Program-made: the position numbers and the translations under genes
Shown: positions 32,997 through 40,823 of the stretch, in pieces
Position numbering within the stretch: the first letter of the stretch is position 1
Layout: the number at the start of each line of letters is the position of its first letter
The notes under the pieces: generated by a model
What the model was told of the DNA's origin: nothing
Database searches by the model: none
What the model saw: the letters and a program-made list of their open reading frames with translations, nothing else
DNA from: Burkholderiales bacterium
GTDB lineage: Bacteria > Pseudomonadota > Gammaproteobacteria > Burkholderiales > Ga0077523
Direction: 5' to 3'
NCBI GenBank assembly: GCA_022843925.1
Contig: JALHMS010000001.1
Location: forward strand, 74,378-138,377
Length of the DNA: 64,000 nt

Positions 32997-34070
32997 ATGC
33001 CCAACATCCTCGAAATCCGCACCATCCCCGTCATCGCGCCCATCCCGCGCCCCGTGAAGACCGCTTCGGGAACGATCGACCGCTTCCCCGTCGTGCTCAT
33101 CGATGTCGTGACGGACGCCGGGGTCACCGGCCACGCCTACGCGCAGGTCTACCTGCCCGATCTGCTGCGCTCGCTCGACGAGACGGTGAAGGCCCTCGGC
33201 CGGTACATCACCGGCATGCCGCTCGCGCCGCGCGATCTCCACGCGCATCTGCGGAAGCGCCTGCGGCTCTGGGGCGTGATGGGCACGGTGGGCACCGCGC
33301 TCGGCGGGCTCGACATGGCGTTGTGGGATGCGTGGGCGAAGGTGCAGGGGCAGCCGCTGTACGCGGCGCTTGGCGCGGCGCCGCGCGCGCTGAAGGCGTA
33401 CTACAGCGTCGGGATGTACGACGCGAAGACGGTGCACGAGGTCGCCGACGAATGCGTCGAGCGCGGCTTCGAAGGGCTGAAGATCAAGCTCGGTCTGCCC
33501 ACCCTCGCGGACGACATCGCGGTCGTGCGCGCCGCGAAGCGCATCCTCGGCGACCGCGCGCTGATGGCGGACTACAACCAGTCGCTCACGCCGCTCGAAG
33601 CGATGGCCCGCTGCCGCGCGCTCGATGGCGAGGGGCTGACGTGGATCGAGGAACCCGTGCTCGCGGACGACTTCGCGACGACCGCGGCGCTGGCCGAGGC
33701 CATCGCGACACCGATCCAGATCGGCGAGAACTTCCACGGGCCCGACGACATGCGCGCCGCCATCGCTGCGCGGGCGATGGATCTCGTGATGCCCGACGCG
33801 CAGTTCATCCAGGGCGTGACGGGCTGGATGGAGGCCGCGACGCTCGCTCGCCTCGCCGACATCGGCATGTCGTCGCACACGTTCGTCGAGGCGAGCACGC
33901 ACTTGCTGTGCGCGACGCCGACGGCCGACTGGCTGGAGCACATGGATGTGGTGGGCAGCCTGCTGGCCGAGCCGTTCCCGCAGGTGAACGGCCGCTTCAC
34001 GCCGCCGGACCGGCCGGGCTGCGGGATGACGTGGGATGCCGCGAAGGTGGAGAAGCACCGGGTGCAGTGA
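32997..34070 (+). CDS. Mandelate racemase/muconate lactonizing enzyme family protein
   Basis: Enolase-superfamily enzyme of 357 residues that abstracts a proton alpha to a carboxylate. The catalytic set can be read with an almost constant offset of three from mandelate racemase: KIK (Lys162, Lys164), metal ligands Asp192, Glu218 and Glu244 (GENFHG), Asn194, and an Asp267-His294 dyad in the C-terminal barrel (MSSHTF). The presence of both the KxK lysine and the His-Asp dyad favours a racemase or epimerase of a hydroxyacid over a simple dehydratase, but no substrate can be named. It is followed 88 bases later by an EamA transporter on the same strand. Confidence 0.88.
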   Translation: MPNILEIRTIPVIAPIPRPVKTASGTIDRFPVVLIDVVTDAGVTGHAYAQVYLPDLLRSLDETVKALGRYITGMPLAPRDLHAHLRKRLRLWGVMGTVGTALGGLDMALWDAWAKVQGQPLYAALGAAPRALKAYYSVGMYDAKTVHEVADECVERGFEGLKIKLGLPTLADDIAVVRAAKRILGDRALMADYNQSLTPLEAMARCRALDGEGLTWIEEPVLADDFATTAALAEAIATPIQIGENFHGPDDMRAAIAARAMDLVMPDAQFIQGVTGWMEAATLARLADIGMSSHTFVEASTHLLCATPTADWLEHMDVVGSLLAEPFPQVNGRFTPPDRPGCGMTWDAAKVEKHRVQ

Positions 34071-34158
34071 CCTGGCCGCTGGCGGGCGCTGACGCACTCG
34101 ATGTCGCGCGACGCACCTGCACGCTGGCTGGGACCACGAACCAAGCTACTCTCCGCCG

Positions 34159-35166
34159 ATGTGGATCGGTACTCTCTTCGCGCTCGCTGCGGGGCTTCTT
34201 TGGGGCCTGGTGTTCATCAGCCCCCTGCTCCTCCCCGACTACCCCGCCGCCATGCTTTCGTTCGGACGCTATATCGCCTTCGGGATCGTTGCCCTGCCGA
34301 TCGCGTGGGCCGGTCGGCGGCAGTTCGCCGCGCTCGCCCGCGCCGACTGGATCGAGGCCGGGAAGCTCGTGCTCGTCGGCAACCTGCTCTACTACCTCTT
34401 TCTCGCAAGCGCGATCCAGCGGGCGGGGACACCGCTCGTGGCGATGATCATCGGGGCGCTGCCGGTCGTGATCTCGATCGCGTCGAACATCCGCGATGCG
34501 AAGCGCGACGGCCGGGTGCCGTGGCGGCGACTCGCGCCGTCGCTTGCGCTGATAGCAGCCGGGATCGGGTGCATCCATCACGTCGAGATCATGCGCGTGG
34601 AGACGGCACCCGGCGGCGATCCGCAGCGCTACGCCCTGGGCGCCGTGCTGGCGCTGGGTGGCGTCGCATGCTGGACGTGGTACCCGCTGCGCAACGCCGA
34701 CTGGATGCGGGCCCACGCCGATCGCGACCCGCGCACCTGGGCCACGGCACAGGGCATCGCGACGCTGCCGCTCGCGCTGGCAGGGTACGTCGGATTCCTC
34801 GTGGTGGGGCGTTTGTCGGAAGGCGCATGGCCTGCGCCGCTCGGCCCGCGACCCTGGCCGTTCGTCGGGATGATGTTCGCGATGGGTCTTCTGGCGTCGT
34901 GGGTGGGGACGCTGTGCTGGAACGAGGCGAGCAAGCGGTTGCCGACGACGGTGGCCGGCCAGCTCATGGTGTTCGAGACATTGGCGGCGTTGGGGTACGC
35001 GCTCGCGCTGCGCGGAACGGTGCCGCCGGTGCTCACGGCGGTGGGGGCGGGGTTGCTGGTGGCAGGGGTGGTGAGCGCGGTCCGGATGCGGGGGGATTCA
35101 CGGGTTGTGGATGAACCACGAACTGTAGGAGCGGCCCATGGCCGCGAAAGCGATCGTTCCGGTTGA
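34159..35166 (+). CDS. EamA-family (DMT superfamily) transporter
   Basis: Inner-membrane permease with ten predicted membrane segments in two EamA halves (about residues 1-140 and 155-310). It begins MWIGTLFALAAGLLWGLVF, and conserved second-half features such as GLLASWVGTLCWNEASKRLP are present. Substrate is unknown; relatives export amino acids or metabolites. The last 14 residues and the TGA stop are encoded by the left arm of a REP palindrome, so the natural C terminus has probably been altered by the repeat. Confidence 0.87.
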   Translation: MWIGTLFALAAGLLWGLVFISPLLLPDYPAAMLSFGRYIAFGIVALPIAWAGRRQFAALARADWIEAGKLVLVGNLLYYLFLASAIQRAGTPLVAMIIGALPVVISIASNIRDAKRDGRVPWRRLAPSLALIAAGIGCIHHVEIMRVETAPGGDPQRYALGAVLALGGVACWTWYPLRNADWMRAHADRDPRTWATAQGIATLPLALAGYVGFLVVGRLSEGAWPAPLGPRPWPFVGMMFAMGLLASWVGTLCWNEASKRLPTTVAGQLMVFETLAALGYALALRGTVPPVLTAVGAGLLVAGVVSAVRMRGDSRVVDEPRTVGAAHGRESDRSG

Positions 35167-35215
35167 AGCGATTTCTTGCATCAACCGCTTTCGCGGCCAT
35201 GGGCCGCTCCTACAG
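35123..35215. repeat. REP pair with perfect 30-bp inverted arms
   Basis: Arms 35123-35152 and 35186-35215 are exact reverse complements over 30 bases, separated by 33 bases that hold a further inverted pair GGTTGA/TCAACC. Each arm contains GGAGCGGCCCATGGCCGCG. The core TTCGCGG-n-CCGCTCCTACA is very like the Pseudomonas REP family. It overlaps the end of the EamA gene. Confidence 0.9.
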
Positions 35216-35241
35216 AAAGCGTGGCCCACTTCCAAGCACCC

Positions 35242-35937
35242 CTACGGCACCGTCACTAACGGCATCCGCGCCAGGATGATGCCCGTCTTCCGCGTGAGCG
35301 CCGGGGACGATCGGTTGCGGTCGTAGTACCTCGGGTTCGGCACCATCGACGCGAGGCGTGCCGCTTGCGCGGGACCGAGGTTGGCCGCGCCGGTCTGGTA
35401 GTAGTGCCGCGCCGCGGCCTCTGCGCCGAACACGCCGTTGCCCCACTCGATCACGTTCAGGTAGATCTCGAGGATGCGACGCTTGTCCATCACGCCCTCG
35501 AGCATCAGCGTGATCACGGCTTCCTGCAGCTTGCGCCACGGGGTCTTCTTCGATGAGAGGAAGAGATTCTTCGCGAGCTGCTGACTGATGGTCGAACCGC
35601 CGGCGACGATGCGGCCCTTCTTCAGATTCTTCTCGTACGCCTTCTGCAGGGCCTCCCAGTCGAAGCCGTCGTGGTCGAGGAACTTCGAATCCTCGGCGGC
35701 GACGATCGCGCGTTTCAGGCTGACCGAGATCTTCGCGTACGGCACCCACTGGTGCTTCAGTTCCGCTTCGGGGTTCTTCTCCTGCAGGATCTGGCGGCGG
35801 TCGTCCATGAAGCTCGACGACGACGGGTTCACCCAGATCCACGCGACCACGTGCGCGAAGATCCACAACTGGTAGACGAGGACGAGGAAGGTGAAGAGCG
35901 CGAGGCCCCGCCACGCATAGCGCCAGAACTTGCGCAT
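35242..35937 (-). CDS. mtgA: Monofunctional biosynthetic peptidoglycan transglycosylase
   Basis: GT51 enzyme that polymerises lipid II without transpeptidase activity. The start ATG 35937 opens with one membrane anchor (about residues 9-35). The GT51 motifs follow: AIVAAEDSKFLDHDGFDW (catalytic Glu), GGSTISQQLAKNLFL, KRRILEIYLNVIEWG and GAEAAARHYY. Length is 231 residues. The gene lies two bases after the aroE stop, so the two are coupled; this aroE-mtgA order is common in Betaproteobacteria. Confidence 0.95.
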   Translation of the reverse strand: MRKFWRYAWRGLALFTFLVLVYQLWIFAHVVAWIWVNPSSSSFMDDRRQILQEKNPEAELKHQWVPYAKISVSLKRAIVAAEDSKFLDHDGFDWEALQKAYEKNLKKGRIVAGGSTISQQLAKNLFLSSKKTPWRKLQEAVITLMLEGVMDKRRILEIYLNVIEWGNGVFGAEAAARHYYQTGAANLGPAQAARLASMVPNPRYYDRNRSSPALTRKTGIILARMPLVTVP

Positions 35938-35939
35938 GG

Positions 35940-36758
35940 TCAGACGGCGGCGCGGAGCATGGCGAGCACGGGGGCGGTGTCGGGCCGCACGCCGCGCCAG
36001 ACCTCGAAGGCTTCCGCCGCCTGCTCCACGAGCATGCCGAGGCCATCGGCCACGCGCGCGGCACCCTCCGCGAGCGCGAACCGCGCGAACGCCGTCTCGC
36101 CCTTGCCGTACATCATCTCGTAGGCGAGGGCGCCCGGTGCGAACACGCCGCGCGGAAGATCCGGCGCCGCACCGCCCACGGCTGCCGACGTGCCGTCGAT
36201 GACGAGATCGAACTGCTGCCCGGCGAGTTCCGCGAAGCCACAACCGGTGACGTCGCCCCTGCCCGCGAAATGCTGTGCGAGATCGCGCGCCTTGTCGGCG
36301 GTGCGGTTGGCCACGACGAGCCGCGCGGGCGCGCACCCGAGCAGCGGCAGGATCACGCCGCGCACCGCGCCACCCGCACCGAGCAACAGGACGCGCGCAC
36401 CGGCGATCGCGAGGCCCTGATTGCGTACGAGGTCAGCCACGAGCCCTGCACCGTCGGTGTTGTCGCCGAAGGCATCGCGCCCGTCGAACACCATCGTGTT
36501 GACGGCCCCGGCAGCCTCCGCCCGTTCGCTGCGGCGATCGACGTAGTCGAAGGCGTCGAGCTTGAAGGGCAGGGTGACATTGGCGCCGGCACCACCGGCT
36601 GCGCGAAACGCGTCGACCGTCGCGGCGAAGCCGTCGACGGGGGCGAGCAGGCGGTCGTAGACGATGTCCTGCCCCGTCTGCTTCGCGAACGCGGCGTGGA
36701 TCTGCGGCGAGCGGCTGTGGGCGATGGGGTTGCCGATGACGACGTAGGTGGCGGGCAT
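35940..36758 (-). CDS. aroE: Shikimate dehydrogenase
   Basis: Reduces 3-dehydroshikimate to shikimate with NADPH. The N-terminal YVVIGNPIAHSRSPQIHAAF holds the shikimate-binding Ser-x-Ser, the catalytic Lys is in GANVTLPFK, the Asp in GDNTDGAG, and the NADP loop is LLLGAGGAVRGVI followed by VANRTADKA. Length is 272 residues. With aroK and aroB elsewhere in the window it makes three shikimate-pathway genes. Confidence 0.95.
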   Translation of the reverse strand: MPATYVVIGNPIAHSRSPQIHAAFAKQTGQDIVYDRLLAPVDGFAATVDAFRAAGGAGANVTLPFKLDAFDYVDRRSERAEAAGAVNTMVFDGRDAFGDNTDGAGLVADLVRNQGLAIAGARVLLLGAGGAVRGVILPLLGCAPARLVVANRTADKARDLAQHFAGRGDVTGCGFAELAGQQFDLVIDGTSAAVGGAAPDLPRGVFAPGALAYEMMYGKGETAFARFALAEGAARVADGLGMLVEQAAEAFEVWRGVRPDTAPVLAMLRAAV

Positions 36759-36850
36759 GGCGGGGCTCGACTATCGGGGGATTCTTGCGCGGTGGGGGCA
36801 GGGCGCCGATTCGACAGCGGCGATCAATACAAGGCTTCCCGTGTATCCAC

Positions 36851-37136
36851 CGCTTTCGCGGGCATGGCCCGCTCCTACAAGGTCGCAGCCACGGCGCGCG
36901 GCGCACCCACCGGGGGATATACAAGGGGCCCCTCCCCTTGTTCGTACTCCACGCGGGCCCCCCGCCGCGGGCCACCGGCCCGATAGGCGGGCGTGGCCCG
37001 CTCCTACAAGGTCCACAACCGGCTCACGCGGCGGATCCACCGATCTTGTAGGAGGGGCCCATGGCCCCGAAAGCGGTCGATGCGAGGTAGCGCTTCGACC
37101 AGAGCAAACGCTTTCGCGGGCATGGCCCGCTCCTAC
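36851..37136. repeat. Cluster of four REP-type palindromes between tonB and aroE
   Basis: The 36759-37237 gap has no gene. It holds single REPs at 36851-36882 and 36986-37011 (stem GCGGGC/GCCCGC) and a facing pair at 37045-37075 and 37109-37136. A separate perfect eight-base hairpin ACAAGGGG/CCCCTTGT lies at 36919-36939. The cluster separates tonB from aroE. Confidence 0.8.
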
Positions 37137-37237
37137 GGAAGCTCGCCGATTGCCAAGTCGGGTAGGCGCATCCCCGGCGAACATTCGACGCACGCCGGCG
37201 CACGTCCACCGACGCGAACTGGAGGAGCAAGGAAAGC

Positions 37238-38197
37238 TCACTCGCTCACCAGCTGATCCGACTTCGTGAAGGACCAGTTCCGCGTGATGCTCAGGATGTC
37301 GTACTCCTTGCGGATCGACGGCGGGAACGGGGCGAAGGGGGCGGCGAGCTGGACGACGCGGCGGGCGGCCTTGTCTAGGATGGCATGGCCGGACGACCGA
37401 TCGATCTCGACCTTCTCGACCGTGCCGTCGGCGCGGATCGACACGGTGATGAGCAGCGTGCCGTAGAGGCCCTTCTGGCGGGCCTCCGCCGGAAAGTTGT
37501 GCGTGCCGACGCGCTCGATGCGCTGGCGCCATTCGTCGACGTACTGCGCGTACGCGGCCTCCTCCGTGCGCGCGCCGATGAACTTGCGCTTCGGTAGCTT
37601 CTGGTAGGCCTCCCACTGTTTCGCGATCTGCGCCTCCAGGCGGGCGATCTGTTGACGGCGCTCCGCGGCGTCCAGCGGCTCGCGACCCTCGGACGCGATT
37701 TCGGCGGGGCGCGGTGCCGGGAGGGCGGTGGCGACCTGACGATCGGCTTTCATCTGGGTGAGCAGCCGCTGGACCTCGGTCTCCAACTGCTGCACGTGCC
37801 GGGACGCGACGCTCACCTGCTCGGACTCGGTAGAGTCCGACACGACGGGCAGGTTGGACTTCGCGCGGCGATCGGCCTCGGTGTTGCCGCCGCCGTCGAG
37901 GTTCGCCTGCGCGAGAGCGTCGGCCTTCACGGGCTTGCGTGCCGTCTTGCTGTTGACGAGCACCACCTCGAGCGGCGGCGTGAGGTTCTCGAGCAGCTTC
38001 ATGTCGGGCGCGACGAAGCGCAGCAGCAGCAGACACGCGTGAACGACCAGCGATACGGCGATCGCCACGGACAGCAACTGGCTCCGCGGTGGCGGCGGCG
38101 GCAGCGTGAACTCGGCGGAGGGCGTCATCGGTGCCGTAGGGGCGGGCAGAGGTGTCGCATCCCGCTGGCGTGCACCGCGTTTGCGCCCGCCCGCCAT
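37238..38197 (-). CDS. TonB-like energy transducer protein
   Basis: Inner-membrane protein that would pass proton-motive energy to outer-membrane receptors. It has a proline run (LPPPPP), a single membrane segment (about residues 40-62), a long Ala/Lys/Gln-rich coiled region, and a C-terminal TonB domain (about residues 225-305) with GTLLITVSIRADGTVEKVEIDRSSG. Length is 319 residues. The start 38197 lies four bases after the ribonuclease stop; a downstream ATG at 38128 is an alternative. No ExbB/ExbD genes are nearby. Confidence 0.85.
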   Translation of the reverse strand: MAGGRKRGARQRDATPLPAPTAPMTPSAEFTLPPPPPRSQLLSVAIAVSLVVHACLLLLRFVAPDMKLLENLTPPLEVVLVNSKTARKPVKADALAQANLDGGGNTEADRRAKSNLPVVSDSTESEQVSVASRHVQQLETEVQRLLTQMKADRQVATALPAPRPAEIASEGREPLDAAERRQQIARLEAQIAKQWEAYQKLPKRKFIGARTEEAAYAQYVDEWRQRIERVGTHNFPAEARQKGLYGTLLITVSIRADGTVEKVEIDRSSGHAILDKAARRVVQLAAPFAPFPPSIRKEYDILSITRNWSFTKSDQLVSE

Positions 38198-38201
38198 CGG
38201 G

Positions 38202-40043
38202 TCAGGACACGCTCTTGCCGGCGAAGCGGCAGTCGAGGTCGAGACCGAGCAGGTCCACGCGCGTCACGTCCACATCGACCGCCGTACCGGGCTCGATCTC
38301 GGGCAGCGACGGCACCCGCGCGAGCAGCGGGATGCGATCGATGCGCACGAGGCTTTCTCGCAGGACGTGGGCACGCGTGGTGGTGATGTTCTCCTGCACG
38401 AGCCAGCGCAGGCACCAGTAGCGTTCCATGCCGCGCTGGAAGTCGATGTAGATCTCGTTGGCGGCCTCGAAGTCGCGCATCGCGATCATCAGCTCGTCGG
38501 AGTCGAAGCGGTACGGTGCGTCGATACCCTGCGTGACGGCGATGATCTGCCGCTGGTTCACGAGGTCGACGTAGCGGCGCAGCGGGCTGCTGGACCACGC
38601 GTACTGCGCGACGCCGAGGCCCTCGTGCGGTGCGGCCTCGATGGACATCTTCACCTTGCCGCCGCCCTGCACGCGGTATATGCCGGGCACGCCGAACTCG
38701 GCGAGCTGGCGACCCCATTCGGTGTTGGCGAGGATCATCATCTCGGCCACCACCTTGTCCATCGGCGAACCGCGCCGGCGCTCGACGATCCGCACGCGGT
38801 CGTCCTCGACGTAGAAGCTGTAGTCCTGCCGGTCGGGCTGGCCGTCGGCCTTGCCGCGCGCGATCTCGCGACGGCGCGCGAACCGCAGCAGCAGCTCCAG
38901 CTCGCGGCCGTACGGGAAGTCGAGCTGGCCGGCAGCGACCGTCTCCTCGTTGAACTGCGCATCGAGCGCGTCGTGTCGCAGGTTCGCGACGATGGGCACG
39001 CGCTCCACGCGGGTCTCGTAGCCCACGGGATCGAGCGCTTCGTCCACGAACACGTACAGCGACACGGCGGGCCGGGCGGAGCCTTCGAGCAGCGTGTACC
39101 GGTCGATCACGGCGTCCGGCAGCATCGTGATCTTGCGGCCCGGCATGTAGATGGTCGACAGGCGGCGCGAAGCGGCAGCATCCATCGGCGAGCCCGGCAC
39201 GATGCCGAGCGCCGGGGCGGCGATGTGGATGCCGATTCGCCATCCACCGGCGGGCAGCGGAACGATCGACAGCGCGTCGTCGATCTCGGTGGTCGTGGCG
39301 TCGTCGATGCTGAAAGCCTCGACCTCTGCCAGCGGGAGGTCGCCGGGCTCGGGCATCTCGCCCGGGTCGGCGAAGGCAGTGCCGCGCGGGAAGTGCTCGT
39401 GCAGGAAGCGGTTGAAGTGGTACTCGTGGCTCGACGGGATCGCGCCGCACTTCTCGAGCAGGTGCAGCGTCGACAGGCCGGTCGCCACGGCGGCGCTCTC
39501 GAGCGCCTTCACCTCGATGGTGTTGCGGTCGGGGGCGTAGAGCAGGTCGGGCAGCTTGTCGCGGAAGGCCTCGGGCAGTTCGAAGCGCGAGAGGGTCTCG
39601 ATGTACTCCGCCTGGGCGAGGGCCTGCAGGCGTTTGCGTTCGGCGCCGGCGAGTGCGGCCTTCAACGATTCCGGTGGCGCGGCACGATAGCGGCCGCGGC
39701 CCTTCTTGTAGAAGTGCATCGGCGCGCCGTGCAGACGCAGCAGCAGGCCCGCAGCTTCCATCGGGTTGGGCGCGTGACCGAAGTAATCCTTGCCGAGGTC
39801 GGTGTAGTCGAACTCGTCCTGCGGCGCGACCTCCCAGAGGAAGTTCGGGTCGATGTCCGCGGCGAGTGCCTGCGCGCCCTCGGCGAACGCGGTGAGACCC
39901 GGCGACTCGAAGCGCACCATCACGGCATTCGCCTTGACCTTGGTGCGTTTGCCGTGGGCCGTCTCGACCTGGAGCGAGGTGTTGTTGTCGGCGAGGACGG
40001 TGCCGGCCTTGAAGCCGCCATCCTCTTCGTAGAAGACGTTCAC
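38202..40043 (-). CDS. RNB-domain ribonuclease (RNase II/RNase R family)
   Basis: 3'-5' exoribonuclease of 613 residues. The RNB catalytic domain contains AFSIDDATTTEIDDALSI with the cluster of metal-binding aspartates, HIAAPAL, and YAWSSSPLRRYVDLVNQRQ; a short S1-like C-terminal domain follows. The N-terminal region lacks clear cold-shock domains and resembles the betaproteobacterial VacB-like form rather than E. coli Rnb. A TATAAT element lies 57 bases upstream. It heads the group rnb-tonB-(REPs)-aroE-mtgA. Confidence 0.9.
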   Translation of the reverse strand: MNVFYEEDGGFKAGTVLADNNTSLQVETAHGKRTKVKANAVMVRFESPGLTAFAEGAQALAADIDPNFLWEVAPQDEFDYTDLGKDYFGHAPNPMEAAGLLLRLHGAPMHFYKKGRGRYRAAPPESLKAALAGAERKRLQALAQAEYIETLSRFELPEAFRDKLPDLLYAPDRNTIEVKALESAAVATGLSTLHLLEKCGAIPSSHEYHFNRFLHEHFPRGTAFADPGEMPEPGDLPLAEVEAFSIDDATTTEIDDALSIVPLPAGGWRIGIHIAAPALGIVPGSPMDAAASRRLSTIYMPGRKITMLPDAVIDRYTLLEGSARPAVSLYVFVDEALDPVGYETRVERVPIVANLRHDALDAQFNEETVAAGQLDFPYGRELELLLRFARRREIARGKADGQPDRQDYSFYVEDDRVRIVERRRGSPMDKVVAEMMILANTEWGRQLAEFGVPGIYRVQGGGKVKMSIEAAPHEGLGVAQYAWSSSPLRRYVDLVNQRQIIAVTQGIDAPYRFDSDELMIAMRDFEAANEIYIDFQRGMERYWCLRWLVQENITTTRAHVLRESLVRIDRIPLLARVPSLPEIEPGTAVDVDVTRVDLLGLDLDCRFAGKSVS

Positions 40044-40099
40044 GGAGTGACCTGGTGAGTCGCGGGCGCCGGCGGATGCCCCCCGCCCGAAGCGCCGCG

Positions 40100-40105
40100 A
40101 TTATA
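40100..40105 (-). promoter_or_regulatory. Putative -10 element of the RNase II-family gene
   Basis: The minus strand reads GTATAATCGCGG, a perfect TATAAT 57 bases before the start at 40043. No good -35 is visible. Confidence 0.45.
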
Positions 40106-40117
40106 CGGGCCGCGCAC

Positions 40118-40690
40118 TCACGTGCCGTGGTCGCCGAAGGCGATCACTTCGTCGAGGTACTGCTCGAACTCCGCGAACCCGTGGTCGGAACCCTCGACGA
40201 TGCGCTGCTTCGAGCCCGAGAACCGCGCCACGGCGATGCGCCAGTCGAGCAGTTCGTCGCCGGTCGTGTGCATCAGGAAGAGACGCCCCGGATGCGTGGA
40301 CTGCGGCACGAAGCGTGCCGCCATCTCGGCGAGATGCCCGCGGGTGAGCTCGTACGCTTCACCGGTGTAGAGATTCTTCTGGGGCCCCAACCAGGCGACG
40401 AGCCCTTCATGGGGGGTGATCGCCGGGTTCACCAGCACGGCGCGGCAGTCGTGGTGTTCCGCGAGCCAGGTCGCATAGAACCCGCCGAGCGAACTGCCCA
40501 CGAGCACCAGGGGCTGGTCCCCGCACCCGGCGATCACGCGCTCCAGCAACGTCATCGCCTCGCGGGGCGACGGGGGCAGGGCGGGGCAGGCGAACTCGGC
40601 CGCGCGTCCGAGCGCGGTCAGCCGGGCGTGGAGCTGGCGCGCCTTGATCGACGCGGGGGCACTGTTGAAACCGTGGATGTAGAGATACAC
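40118..40690 (-). CDS. YqiA/YcfP-like alpha/beta-hydrolase (esterase)
   Basis: Small serine hydrolase of 190 residues. It begins VYLYIHGFNSAPASIKA, typical of the UPF0227/YqiA family; the nucleophile elbow is GSSLGGFYA and the catalytic His is in EGSDHGF near the C terminus. The GTG start at 40690 has GGAG seven bases upstream; the longer frame reaching 40912 has no family match. It is divergent from the acetamidase-like gene. Natural substrate is unknown. Confidence 0.85.
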   Translation of the reverse strand: MYLYIHGFNSAPASIKARQLHARLTALGRAAEFACPALPPSPREAMTLLERVIAGCGDQPLVLVGSSLGGFYATWLAEHHDCRAVLVNPAITPHEGLVAWLGPQKNLYTGEAYELTRGHLAEMAARFVPQSTHPGRLFLMHTTGDELLDWRIAVARFSGSKQRIVEGSDHGFAEFEQYLDEVIAFGDHGT

Positions 40691-40823
40691 GAGACGCTCC
40701 GGAAGCCGTGCGCCATTGTGCGACGAACCGGACGCGAAGACGCGGGCGCCCCGCGGTGGTGCGACGGATGCGCCCGCCGCGGCCTTCGTGTATATCACGC
40801 GCTCCCGTTCACGGAAGACCGCC

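Noticed and set aside
38106-40058. 650-codon plus-strand frame
   Set aside because: Antisense shadow of the RNase II-family gene and part of tonB; no protein motif.
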